Positions 53,014 to 61,164 of a stretch of DNA of 63,072 bases are shown here, piece by piece. This DNA is from Oscillospiraceae bacterium (lineage in GTDB: Bacteria; Bacillota; Clostridia; Oscillospirales; Ruminococcaceae), in NCBI GenBank assembly GCA_017436575.1, contig JAFSCU010000003.1:1-63072 (forward strand), in the 5' to 3' direction. The notes beneath the pieces are model-generated. The model was given only the letters and a program-made list of their open reading frames with translations. It did not search any database and was not told the origin of the DNA. The position numbers and the translations under genes are program-made. How positions within the stretch are numbered: position 1 is the stretch's first letter; every line of letters starts with the position of its first letter.

Positions 53014-54560
53014 CCCTTCTTACTATTAAAATTAGGATATATGTAGTCTATAACAAAAGCAAATCCGTCACCTATTTGTACAATTTTCGAATCGATTACA
53101 CCTAAATGTATAGGTATATCTGTTTTCATGTTCTGTACATCAGATAATTCTACAGACATACTGTAATCGCAATAATTGATATTAATAATAATTTTTTCAT
53201 TATATACATAGATTGAATTAACAAAAATATTAATCAAAGCTTTTTTGCTTTCTTCATTATTTATACCTATATTTCTGAATTTCAGCAGCCAGTCTACCAC
53301 CTGTTGATAACTCAATCTTTTATTCAGCAAACTCTCATTCCGTATAAGAACTTCCAGTTCTTCTTTAGACTTCTCCAGGTCATCCAGACGTGTCTTTGTT
53401 GATTTGGTAAATATCCCCATCTGAATAGCATCAAGTAAATTATTAATAGATTTCTCTACTTCTTTAAGTTGACGCTCTAACAAAGGGATTTTGCTGTTTT
53501 CCTGAGATTGTATGTACATTACCATAGATGCTACAGCTTCTATCATACTATCAGTTTCGATTATTTTTGATATTTCATCTAAAATGATCTTTTCTAACCA
53601 CTCCTTTCTCAAAGTCTTGCTTGGACATTTCTTTCGGTCTTTTTTATTACTTGCGCATTTGTAATATCGCAATATTTGTCCGGTATGACTTTTTCCGCTT
53701 TCGCCGCACAGATACTCACCGCAATAACCACAAAATATTTTTGTTGTAAACAAAAATTCTTCTGTAGCCTTCCCTCTTGCTGCAGCCTTATAGTTTTTAT
53801 GTAGTTTCATTTGTACATTATCGAATAAGTCTTTTGGAACAATAGGTGGAATACCATCAGCGATAACCGTTTCCCTGAATTTGAATTCTCCAATGTACCT
53901 ACGATTTTTCAGCATTCTTTTAACACTTTCATAACTGAATTCTCCCCCGGTTTTATTAACAATACCTTGAGAATTTAGCCATTTTGCTATACTTGTTATA
54001 TTTTCGCCCTTATCATAATGCTGAAAAGCTTCTAATACAAAAGGAGCTGTAGTTGCATCAATTTGAAAATGTTGCTCATTATCTACAATGTATCCAGTCG
54101 GTACATGGCCACCATTGTATTTACATTTCAGAGCATTCTCGGTCATACCTCTGATTACCTTTTCAGATAAATCCGCAGAATAATATTCGGCATATCCTTC
54201 TAAAACAGACTCAAGAATTATACCTTCTGCACCTGTTGATATAACTTCAGTAGCAGATATTACTTTTACACCATTTTTCTTAAGTACCGCTTTATACCTC
54301 GCACTGTCATATCTGTTTCTTGAAAATCTATCCAATTTCCATACGATAACGACATCAAACAGTTTCTTGTTACTATCTTTTATCATATTTTGAAATTCAG
54401 GACGATTATCTGTTTTAGCAGAAAAAGCACGATCTATATAATGTCTTAATACTGTAAAACCATTTTTCTCTGCATATGCTGTACATTCTCTTAACTGCCC
54501 TTCTATAGATTCTTCTCTTTGATTATCAGAAGAATAGCGAGCATATATTACCGCTTTCAT
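52998..54560 (-). CDS. Large serine recombinase (site-specific integrase)
   Basis: The 520-residue product has the N-terminal resolvase domain with catalytic Ser in YARYSSDNQREESIEGQ (about residue 10) and KLDRFSRNRYDSARYK. A recombinase domain (NRRYIGEFKF) and the zinc-ribbon domain with IFCGYCGEYLCG and CASNKKDRKKCP follow, then a coiled-coil stretch (about 375-420) typical of large serine integrases and a variable C-terminal part. It should catalyse integration and excision of its element between short att sites. The gene ends in the terminator described separately. The sigma-like gene 26 bp upstream is probably in the same operon. Confidence 0.95.
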   Translation of the reverse strand: MKAVIYARYSSDNQREESIEGQLRECTAYAEKNGFTVLRHYIDRAFSAKTDNRPEFQNMIKDSNKKLFDVVIVWKLDRFSRNRYDSARYKAVLKKNGVKVISATEVISTGAEGIILESVLEGYAEYYSADLSEKVIRGMTENALKCKYNGGHVPTGYIVDNEQHFQIDATTAPFVLEAFQHYDKGENITSIAKWLNSQGIVNKTGGEFSYESVKRMLKNRRYIGEFKFRETVIADGIPPIVPKDLFDNVQMKLHKNYKAAARGKATEEFLFTTKIFCGYCGEYLCGESGKSHTGQILRYYKCASNKKDRKKCPSKTLRKEWLEKIILDEISKIIETDSMIEAVASMVMYIQSQENSKIPLLERQLKEVEKSINNLLDAIQMGIFTKSTKTRLDDLEKSKEELEVLIRNESLLNKRLSYQQVVDWLLKFRNIGINNEESKKALINIFVNSIYVYNEKIIININYCDYSMSVELSDVQNMKTDIPIHLGVIDSKIVQIGDGFAFVIDYIYPNFNSKKGKQRA

Positions 54561-54586
54561 ATTCCACCTCCTTTCTTGACATAATC

Positions 54587-55093
54587 TTATTCATTTTCCA
54601 CACTTTCTTCAAATGTGCAAATCTTGTTTTTAAGCCTATTTTGTATCTTTTTGAAGCTGTACTGCACTTTATCGTAAGAAACATTTAATTTTTTTGCAGC
54701 CTCATTCTTCGAATATCCATCAAATGCTACCAATGTTATAATTTCAATTTCAAATGCATTAAGCTTATGTATTTCATTCAATAAAGCATCTGATGAAATT
54801 TCATCTATCCAATAGTATCTACCAGATAAACTGTAGTCCATTTCCTCGTATATATTTTTAATGTGAGAAACAATCGATTTCTTTTCCATATTTTTTTCTT
54901 CATATTCATAATCTCCACTATATAGCGGTATATTATGAGCATTGTAATTAATGTCATTGCGAAATATTTTTTTATCAATAGCTTCAATTTGTTCAATTTG
55001 TTCTACATTCATATTAAGATTGTCATAAATCTTTCTCTTTTCCTGTTTTTCTTTTTCAAATCGAAGATATTCTTTGCTTATATTAATTTTCAT
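54587..55093 (-). CDS. Sigma-70 region-4-like helix-turn-helix protein
   Basis: In this 168-residue product the C-terminal 60 residues contain LLNEIHKLNAFEIEIITLVAFDGYSKNEAAKKLNVSYDKVQYSFKKI, a sigma region 4.2-type HTH in its usual position (only part quoted matters: YSKNEAAKKLNVSYDKVQ). No region 2 is obvious, so it may be an anti-terminator or regulator of recombinase expression rather than a full sigma factor. The frame goes up to 55138, but ATG 55093 lies 6 nt after AAGGAG. It directly precedes the recombinase, as in Tn-like elements with a xis/sigma-like regulator before int. Confidence 0.75.
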   Translation of the reverse strand: MKINISKEYLRFEKEKQEKRKIYDNLNMNVEQIEQIEAIDKKIFRNDINYNAHNIPLYSGDYEYEEKNMEKKSIVSHIKNIYEEMDYSLSGRYYWIDEISSDALLNEIHKLNAFEIEIITLVAFDGYSKNEAAKKLNVSYDKVQYSFKKIQNRLKNKICTFEESVENE

Positions 55094-55438
55094 TTTCGTC
55101 TCCTTGATTTTTGAATTTAGATTGATTTCAAAAATCAAAGGACTATGGGTATTTAGCTATATAGCAAAGCCATTTTGTACATACAAAAGAAGACACACTT
55201 ACCGGATTAATACCGATAAGTGCGTCTATATATTTGGTGAATTGTAATACAGTTATCGCAGCGCAGTTGTGTTTTACGTTACAATGAAATTCACATTGAT
55301 ATTCAGTTTTTGTCTATTATAATATACCAGATTTTAACGCCCTCCATTATGTATGTATTACAATTCATATATTATATGAATTACAATGAATTTAATCATT
55401 TAAATATGTATTGTAGAATATGTATGAGGTGAATTACA
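55094..55438. promoter_or_regulatory. Divergent control region between sigma/recombinase operon and XRE regulator
   Basis: The gap of 345 bp holds (a) a 14-bp stem-loop (55192-55226, two G-T pairs) followed on the minus strand by TCTTCTTTTG, which would act as leader terminator or attenuator for the sigma/recombinase operon; (b) a 12-bp perfect inverted repeat GAATTGTAATAC (55239-55250) and GTATTACAATTC (55355-55366); and (c) a 9-bp palindrome AATTCATAT ATT ATATGAATT (55362-55382), with further AATTACAATG half sites at 55380 and beside the XRE start. Sites (b) and (c) are candidate operators for the XRE protein. Confidence 0.55.
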
Positions 55439-55786
55439 ATGTCCGATTATTCACGCGTACTAGGTGATGTAGTAAAACAGGCTCGTGAAAGAGCAAACTT
55501 AACTCAAAAAGAAGTTGCAGAAGCAGCTAACATAGATTCACGAACTGTACTTAATATAGAAAACTATAAGGGTAATCCAAAACTGGAAGTGCTTTACCCA
55601 TTAATTCGTATTCTAAATATTGATGCCAGAGAAGTATTCAATCCTGAACTTAAAAGGCAGTCTGCTGCATTGTCTGAACTGCGTATACTAATTGAAGAAT
55701 GCTCTGAAGAAGAGGCAAAAGATATATTGCCTATATTAAAATCGGTTCTTGCTGCATTGAAAAATAAAAACAGTATAGATATTTAG
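55439..55786 (+). CDS. XRE-family helix-turn-helix regulator
   Basis: The 115-residue product has the HTH VVKQARERANLTQKEVAEAANIDSRTVLNIENYKGNPK (about residues 10-47; LTQKEVAEAANIDSRTV is the core). An acidic helical tail (about 80-105) is probably for dimer contacts. Start ATG 55439 has GAGGTG upstream. It diverges from the sigma-like/recombinase operon across a region rich in inverted repeats, a phage-repressor-like layout, so it probably controls element excision and itself. Confidence 0.88.
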   Translation: MSDYSRVLGDVVKQARERANLTQKEVAEAANIDSRTVLNIENYKGNPKLEVLYPLIRILNIDAREVFNPELKRQSAALSELRILIEECSEEEAKDILPILKSVLAALKNKNSIDI

Positions 55787-55787
55787 T

Positions 55788-55820
55788 AGAAAAGCTGGTT
55801 AAAAATAACCAGCTTTTCTT
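55788..55820. terminator. Bidirectional terminator after the XRE gene
   Basis: A perfect 14-bp stem AGAAAAGCTGGTTA / TAACCAGCTTTTCT with loop AAAA serves the XRE gene and the convergent KTR gene. Confidence 0.92.
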
Positions 55821-55992
55821 ATTTCTTAACTGTCATTTTTAGTTTTACTATATCTACCACTGTTTCCTTTTTGCATTTTGGGCAAAATAGTGGGAAGTTT
55901 AAAAGAACTGTTATTTCAGTGATTTTAACTCGCGTTTTCCCACCACAAATTGGACAATGGATCCATAGTTTCTTATAGCAATCATTATCCAT
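55819..55992 (-). CDS. Cysteine-rich KTR family protein
   Basis: The 57-residue product carries IHCPICGGKTRVKITE and FPLFCPKCKKETVVDI, two CxxC knuckles with the KTR sequence between, exactly the Cys-rich KTR family found on Tn916-like and other conjugative elements of Firmicutes. The function is unknown; a zinc ribbon is likely. The open frame extends to 56073, but ATG 55992 lies 6 nt after AAGAGG and gives the normal family length. It supports the reading of this area as debris of a conjugative or mobilisable element. Confidence 0.85.
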   Translation of the reverse strand: MDNDCYKKLWIHCPICGGKTRVKITEITVLLNFPLFCPKCKKETVVDIVKLKMTVKK

Positions 55993-56109
55993 ATAGTACC
56001 TCTTAAAATTTAGCTCTGCGTTAAACATCTGGCTCTTGTTCTTATTATAAATTTCAGTTGTATTTCGTACCATATAACTGTAATAGAATATATATTTTAT
56101 GTACTATAA

Positions 56110-56646
56110 TTATTTAAAATAATGTTCTTTGACCTTTTTAATAGCATTTAATTTAGATTGGTTTATGTATTGTCTGGATGTACCTCTTTTATATGCAATT
56201 TCGGATATGCTACGATTTTCACAGAAAATCATATATAATATTTCATATTCACTAAGAGTTAATATTGTCTGTAAATCTCTAAAATCAAAATATTCATTTG
56301 ATTTAAGATAAGAAAAATTCACATCTTCATATTCATCATCAAGCGAACAAAACTCTATAGTTAAATCACATATCTTCTTTTGCTTCTTTGATAAATCTAT
56401 ATATTTATTTCGTATAGACTTTTTTATATATGATAAATAATATTTATCTTCAGTATTAGAAAGCGCATTTTTATTTAACTTTTTAACAAGTTCTATTAAA
56501 AACAGCTGCAAATCACTATATGCATCCTCATATTTAAGCTTGAACGAGTATTTTTTTAATAATGGCCCAAACATTTGTACTAGCTGTATTATTGCATCAC
56601 TGTCTCTTTCTATATTGTTTATTAATATATATAGTTTATTTTCCAT
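56110..56646 (-). CDS. Sigma-factor-like regulator (UviA/TcdR-type group)
   Basis: The 178-residue product has a sigma region 2-like part (residues about 10-95: MFGPLLKKYSFKLKYEDAYSD, then YYLSYIKKSIRNKYIDLSKKQ) and a region 4-like HTH (LSEYEILYMIFCENRSISEI, then YKRGTSRQYINQSKLNAIKK). This plan fits the small alternative sigma factors of clostridia (TcdR, UviA, BotR group) and those on mobile elements. Its target promoters are unknown; the recombinase region and the agr operon are the nearest candidates. Codons are strongly AT-rich. Confidence 0.78.
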   Translation of the reverse strand: MENKLYILINNIERDSDAIIQLVQMFGPLLKKYSFKLKYEDAYSDLQLFLIELVKKLNKNALSNTEDKYYLSYIKKSIRNKYIDLSKKQKKICDLTIEFCSLDDEYEDVNFSYLKSNEYFDFRDLQTILTLSEYEILYMIFCENRSISEIAYKRGTSRQYINQSKLNAIKKVKEHYFK

Positions 56647-56810
56647 TTACACACCCTCTAATGGTTAAAGAGGTTGTGTAATTCGTTTTGTAAACAAAAC
56701 TATATAAAAATTTTTATAATGTTTTAAATAAATTTATCAAATTTCATATATGATAATGAATAAAAACGATATATAATATATGAATTTTGTTATGAATTAT
56801 GTATCGTAAT

Positions 56811-56841
56811 AAAAAAAAAGAGAGTAGCATATCGCTACTCT
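56811..56841 (-). terminator. Terminator of the agr operon
   Basis: The stem AGAGTAGC / GCTACTCT with a 5-nt loop is followed on the minus strand by TCTTTTTTTTT, directly after the agrD stop. Confidence 0.9.
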
Positions 56842-56842
56842 T

Positions 56843-56980
56843 TTATTTTTCGATATCTTCAGGTTTTGAGATTGGCCTTTCCGGTTCATATAAAAAGAAC
56901 ATACAATCTCTAGGGTCAATATTCACTTCATTATCAATCCACTGGTTGATTTTGTTTTTAATAATTGTTTTAATATCCAC
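56843..56980 (-). CDS. agrD: AgrD-like cyclic lactone autoinducer precursor
   Basis: This 45-residue peptide starts at GTG 56980, 6-7 nt after GGAG, inside the end of agrB. It has the three AgrD parts: an amphipathic N-terminal leader (IKTIIKNKINQWIDNEV), a core with DPRDCMFFLYEPERP, and a charged tail. The core aligns with the staphylococcal pattern in which Cys plus four residues form a thiolactone ring and the next residues resemble xEPxxP. By that alignment the ring here would be Cys-Met-Phe-Phe-Leu. The exocyclic tail length cannot be known. AgrB, encoded next to it, should cut and cyclise it. Confidence 0.88.
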   Translation of the reverse strand: MDIKTIIKNKINQWIDNEVNIDPRDCMFFLYEPERPISKPEDIEK

Positions 56981-57533
56981 TTTTTTCTCCTTTGCTAATA
57001 AACAAATTAATTTTTATTGTAATTACAGTGAATATCATACTTGATGTTAATAAACACGCAACATGTAGATTAAATGATAGCTCACTAATAATTACTAAAA
57101 GGGAGATTATTATTACATTTCTTTTAAATAACTGATTTTCTATTCTTTTTAAATCTAAATTAATAATGTGCACAAATAATGTAGTCACTAATATCACATA
57201 GTTCATTATTCTTAAAATGAAATAATTTTCTAGTAATGGGCTCAAACATTTAATTGTTACTACAACAATTGTTAATGAATATGCGAGACATCTTCCAAAA
57301 GTTTTTGCATGATAACCATTAGCATATTTACGTAATAAACAAAATGAAAATGTAAAAATAATAGTATCCCGTAAAATATTCAACATTGAGCTTACTGTAA
57401 ATATAATCCCGAAAGAAATTATCTTAACAAATCTTTTTTCTAATACATAGCAACACCATTCATATTTGGCCGAAGAAATATATTCATTATCAACCAAAAA
57501 AGATGATATTAATCTTACACAACTCTTTACCAT
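56970..57533 (-). CDS. agrB: AgrB-like membrane endopeptidase
   Basis: The 187-residue product carries LRKYANGYHAKTFGRC, the AgrB active-site region with catalytic His and Cys seven residues apart (about residues 75 and 82). Several membrane helices follow. It removes the C-terminal tail of AgrD and forms the thiolactone. ATG 57533 follows AAAGGGG; the earlier in-frame ATG at 57566 has no ribosome site. The end overlaps agrD by 11 bp, which couples their translation. Confidence 0.93.
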   Translation of the reverse strand: MVKSCVRLISSFLVDNEYISSAKYEWCCYVLEKRFVKIISFGIIFTVSSMLNILRDTIIFTFSFCLLRKYANGYHAKTFGRCLAYSLTIVVVTIKCLSPLLENYFILRIMNYVILVTTLFVHIINLDLKRIENQLFKRNVIIISLLVIISELSFNLHVACLLTSSMIFTVITIKINLFISKGEKSGY

Positions 57534-57618
57534 TTTAATCCCCTTTGTATAAGATAATATCATCATTACATATCTAATTTAACAATTATGTTTCACAATA
57601 TATAAATATTGTTCCAAC

Positions 57619-58914
57619 CTATTGCTTTACAATTCTTGTTGACATTTGAAACCACTTATCATCATATTTGGTAACTAAACGTGCACCATACTTTTCTAAA
57701 GTTACAGCAATATTTCTTAATCCAAAACCATGTTCAAATGATTCTGTATTTCGTTTTAAAAGCTGTCCAGCAAAATCATTATAATCAAATCTGTTTTTTA
57801 TTGAAATAATAGACTCAGATTTTGAATTTGTAATTTTAACACGAATGATCTTTTCGTCATTTAATTTCATACACGCCTCAATAGCATTATCCAATGCATT
57901 TGTTAATACTATTACTATATCTTCATCTTTCATTGGAAAATTCGATAAATCATTTATGTAAAATTCCATTATAATATTATTTTTTACGGCATTATTATAT
58001 TTTTGATTCAGGATGGCATCAATAATCAAATTGTTAGTTTTCACAGGTAAAATATTGTTTTTTAGATTTCTACCCAAATGATCAATATATGTATTTAATC
58101 GGCTGATTTCATTCTGCTCTACCAGAGCTCCTATAATTGACAAATGGTTGTTGAAATCATGCGTCATCTTCCTTTGCTCATCATATGCATCCATAAGAGC
58201 TTCTACGTTTTTCATTTCAACTTTAATTTTTTGCTGAAGAATTGTATTTTCTTCTCTTATTCTTTTCTCATTATCTAATCTATTTATTACTAAAAATATT
58301 ACAATATCTGCTAATATGATAGCCATTTGAGCAAGGAGCATTAAAACAGATATCTCATTTTTAGAAAGAACACTTTCAATAAAAACTAATAAAATTAAAA
58401 AAGTTACTGCTGGATATAACAATAATTGTACCCATTCATAAGTAGATATACTTAATTCTCTTTTACTACGTGTATTAATTTTATTTACTATAATACTCGT
58501 GCTCAAAGATATTAATTTTGATAGCATCGAAACTAATATATTGAGATTGTTAAAGGACACTATAGTTATATAATCTATAGCAAATACCAACATTGTAATT
58601 CCAACTGCTAAAATATCTACTGTATAAAATAGTACATAAACTATAATCAATAACGTGAATTTCGCGGCTAACTTACCATCATACAAAAAATTTATCATAC
58701 ACAAATAAAGCACAAAAACAATAATTATTTTTAATAATAAATTTTCTTTTACTATTTGAAAACTCCACAACAATAGGAAAATAACAATAACTGTTGCTAT
58801 TGTAGGTAACAAAAACCTATGACGATATTTTTTCTCTTTTAAAAAAGCATTGCAAATAAAAATAGTAGAAATTATTTCTATAATGCTAAAAAAAATTGTT
58901 ATTACATTTCTCAC
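57619..58914 (-). CDS. agrC: AgrC-like sensor histidine kinase (GHKL)
   Basis: The 431-residue product has an N-terminal half with six to seven membrane helices (about residues 5-212) to sense the peptide. A dimerisation/phosphoacceptor region has QRKMTHDFNNHLSII (His about 251), and the HATPase_c domain has VLTNALDNAIEAC (N box) and FEHGFGLRNIAVTLEKY (G box). This is the AgrC/ComD/CitS-like GHKL type. It should phosphorylate AgrA when the modified AgrD peptide binds. The gene follows agrA by 2 bp. Confidence 0.92.
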   Translation of the reverse strand: MRNVITIFFSIIEIISTIFICNAFLKEKKYRHRFLLPTIATVIVIFLLLWSFQIVKENLLLKIIIVFVLYLCMINFLYDGKLAAKFTLLIIVYVLFYTVDILAVGITMLVFAIDYITIVSFNNLNILVSMLSKLISLSTSIIVNKINTRSKRELSISTYEWVQLLLYPAVTFLILLVFIESVLSKNEISVLMLLAQMAIILADIVIFLVINRLDNEKRIREENTILQQKIKVEMKNVEALMDAYDEQRKMTHDFNNHLSIIGALVEQNEISRLNTYIDHLGRNLKNNILPVKTNNLIIDAILNQKYNNAVKNNIIMEFYINDLSNFPMKDEDIVIVLTNALDNAIEACMKLNDEKIIRVKITNSKSESIISIKNRFDYNDFAGQLLKRNTESFEHGFGLRNIAVTLEKYGARLVTKYDDKWFQMSTRIVKQ

Positions 58915-58916
58915 TC

Positions 58917-59630
58917 TTAAAATTCACCCTTCCATAGTGTCCATGCATCCAGTATTTTGCCATACTCTCTAATTGTAGTTTTCAAGGTTTCACCGTTTGT
59001 CAACGTAACTATATAATTATTTATATCTCTGATATATCTCATATTAACGATAAAGCTCTTTTGGATTCTGATAAAACCTTTTGATTCAAGTTTTTCGGCC
59101 ATAGTAGATATTTTTTCGTAATGAGTATATATTTTATTATGAGGTCTGTTCATATGGAAGTCCAGAATTCTCTTCCTGCTTTCGATATACATGATATCCT
59201 TTAGCAGCAAGTCATATTCTACATAGTTCATAAGAATATTCAGTTTTTCGTCCTGAGAATAAAACTTTTTCATTATGTTATCCATAGTAATATCAAAAGT
59301 TTTAGTCAGGTCATTCTTTAATAAATATCTGTAAGCTTCAACTTCATAGCCGAACATAGCATAATTCATATATGCAGAAATATATACAATTACGCATTTG
59401 TTATTTTTATGTCTAATAATTTTTGCTGTTTCTATACCGTCAACGCCAGGCATGTCCACATCCAGCAAGATAATATCAAAGTTTTCAAAAGAAGATTTTA
59501 GCAGCGATTCACCGGAAATATATTTATAAACTTTATAGTCAATAGCTTTATTCTCAAAATATTTGTCAATATAGTTGCTTATAATATTAACAAATTCAAT
59601 ATCATCATCACAAATTGCCAGTCTAATCAT
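58917..59630 (-). CDS. agrA: AgrA-like LytTR response regulator
   Basis: The 237-residue product has a receiver domain with CDDDIEFV (acidic pocket), IILLDVDMPGVDGIE (phospho-Asp about residue 55) and VIYISAY. A C-terminal LytTR DNA-binding domain (about 135-235) has YIESRKRILDFHM, GFIRIQKSFIVNMRYI and VTLTNGETLKTTIREYG. It is the partner of the AgrC-like kinase. Start ATG 59630 overlaps the stop of the preceding XRE gene by 4 bp. Confidence 0.93.
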   Translation of the reverse strand: MIRLAICDDDIEFVNIISNYIDKYFENKAIDYKVYKYISGESLLKSSFENFDIILLDVDMPGVDGIETAKIIRHKNNKCVIVYISAYMNYAMFGYEVEAYRYLLKNDLTKTFDITMDNIMKKFYSQDEKLNILMNYVEYDLLLKDIMYIESRKRILDFHMNRPHNKIYTHYEKISTMAEKLESKGFIRIQKSFIVNMRYIRDINNYIVTLTNGETLKTTIREYGKILDAWTLWKGEF

Positions 59631-59911
59631 TTATCTTCCTCTTTTATCTCTTTATTTACTTCTTCATCTTTAGTGTATCGCATAACATCGGATATCTGAC
59701 AATCCAACACATAACAAATGCGGGTAAGAACATCTATATCCATTCTTTCAATATTTCCATTACACCATTTTGTTATAAGATCATGGCTTACTTTTGCCCT
59801 TTTAGCAACCTGATTCCTGTTCAGATTTTTCCGTTCCATTATTTCTTTAAAGAAAAACTGTATTTCGCCATAATCTTCTTTAACTTCAATGACTGTTCTT
59901 ATACCATCCAT
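59627..59911 (-). CDS. XRE-family regulator heading the agr operon
   Basis: In this 94-residue product the HTH reads ERKNLNRNQVAKRAKVSHDLITKWCNG (about residues 26-52), of the XRE/Cro type, followed by a second helical part and an acidic tail. ATG 59911 lies 6 nt after GAGGTG; the ATG three codons upstream has poorer spacing. It is translationally coupled to agrA, so the signalling operon has its own repressor-like first gene. That is not part of the classical agrBDCA operon. Confidence 0.85.
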   Translation of the reverse strand: MDGIRTVIEVKEDYGEIQFFFKEIMERKNLNRNQVAKRAKVSHDLITKWCNGNIERMDIDVLTRICYVLDCQISDVMRYTKDEEVNKEIKEEDK

Positions 59912-60150
59912 ATATTTCACCTCATATATAGTTTATAAGAAAGTTCATCTTTTTAATATTCACTTGTTAAATATAATATTGTAGAGTATACTATTATTAA
60001 ATATACATCTATATAATGGTATTATGTGCATTATTACACCATATATGTATTTGAGAACAAAGTTATTGGCGATAAGAGTTATTATTGATAATATTTATTA
60101 TTAAATATTCTAGATATGCTTGATTTTTTAGTGGAGGGATTATAGGAGCA
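59912..60150. other. AT-rich intergenic region upstream of agr operon
   Basis: This stretch of roughly 240 bp has very low GC and should carry the promoter of the XRE-agr operon. A clear pair of promoter boxes or repeated AgrA-like half sites could not be singled out among the A/T runs. Confidence 0.4.
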
Positions 60151-60632
60151 AAATAAAAAATAGTTCCAATAGTAGTAATGGTATTAATTATAATTGTTTT
60201 GATTTCATTAAATAACAATACTAAAATTATTGTTCCAAGTATAAGCTAGTCCCAAATGTTGCATAATTCTCGGACTAATAATAGCGGTATATTCGTTGTC
60301 AAAATAAGTCCGTTGTTATTCTTGAAAAAATAGTAATAAGCTGTAAAAATATTTCAATTATCAATTTTGGAAAATTAGGCTCACTTAAAGATAATACCTA
60401 TTTTTATTGTGGACATAATTACAGCAACCATCTATATTTTGATTGCAACAATTACTCCATTCTAAATTACACTAATGATAATATAAGTTTATCCTTATGT
60501 AAACCTAATATAGATAATAATATTTGGAATTATTTATAAGAATACGCTTGTTACAAATCACTGGATGAATGCCCTGTAAAATCTGTTGTTCCTTATAGTG
60601 ATAATCAAATTATATATTTTTATAGGCAATAA
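60150..60632 (+). pseudogene. Decayed gene for a small secreted or membrane-anchored protein
   Basis: Plus-strand remnants of one gene are visible in two frames. First comes a hydrophobic N-terminus KIVPIVVMVLIIIVLISLNN (from about 60160), preceded by TGGAGGG and a lost start. Then, after frame breaks near 60250-60330, a continuous reading INFGKLGSLKDNTYFYCGHN and later FDCNNYSIL, ending NIWNYL with TAA at 60537. The same frame then goes on as EYACYKSLDECPVKSVVPYS to TAA near 60632. So there are at least one frameshift and one nonsense change. Four or five cysteines suggest an extracytoplasmic Cys-rich domain. The family is not recognised. Confidence 0.45.
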
Positions 60633-60837
60633 ACTATTACTAAATCTAGTGTGGCATAATGTTCAACCATCAATATGCTATATCCTCCAACATTTTAAAA
60701 TCACTTTTTAAATATTTTATCATTTTTATTATAATTACATAATATCTATATTTCATTACAGTTTTATTGAGAATTCTATATTATTCTGATACATTTTGAG
60801 TTATAAACTACAATACAAATATCGCAAAGGAATTAAT
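60633..60837 (+). promoter_or_regulatory. Probable promoter region of the LytTR-ABC operon
   Basis: AT-rich gap. A TACAGTTTTATTG element at about 60757 resembles one half of an AgrA/LytTR-type site (ACAGTT), but a second half at the usual spacing is not seen. AAAGGAATTA precedes the LytTR start. Confidence 0.3.
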
Positions 60838-61164
60838 ATGGACACAATTTGGGAGTATATAAAAGGAAAAAAACACATACAAATAGATATTAATAGTATC
60901 TATTATATTGAATTACAACTACATCGAATTTTTATTCATTTATCAGATAATATTATCGAATTATATGAACAAAATTTCACAAAAATCACAAATAAATATA
61001 CCAACATTGGCCTAATTAAAATTAACCGTGGTCTATTGGTAAACCCTTCATCGATTGTATCGATATCAAAATTAGAAATTACTTTGATCGATGGTACAGT
61101 TTTACATGCTAGTCGTAATTATAAAAAAAACATAAAAAATATTATTGAGTCAAAATATGAATAA
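60838..61164 (+). CDS. Stand-alone LytTR DNA-binding protein
   Basis: The 108-residue product is a LytTR domain without a receiver: HIQIDINSIYYIELQLHRIFIHLSDN, then IGLIKINRGLLVNPSSIVSI and ITLIDGTVLHASRNYKKNI (shortened forms: YYIELQLHRIFIHL, INRGLLVNP, GTVLHASRNY). Such proteins bind direct repeats and are constitutively active or controlled by a membrane partner. ATG 60838 has AAGGAATTA upstream; the frame is open upstream but without a ribosome site. It overlaps the ABC ATPase gene by 8 bp, so it probably regulates that transporter. Confidence 0.85.
   Translation: MDTIWEYIKGKKHIQIDINSIYYIELQLHRIFIHLSDNIIELYEQNFTKITNKYTNIGLIKINRGLLVNPSSIVSISKLEITLIDGTVLHASRNYKKNIKNIIESKYE

Noticed and set aside
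56799-57044. An 81-codon plus-strand open frame.
   Set aside because: It is antisense to agrD and the end of agrB, which have ribosome sites, family motifs and a terminator on the minus strand.
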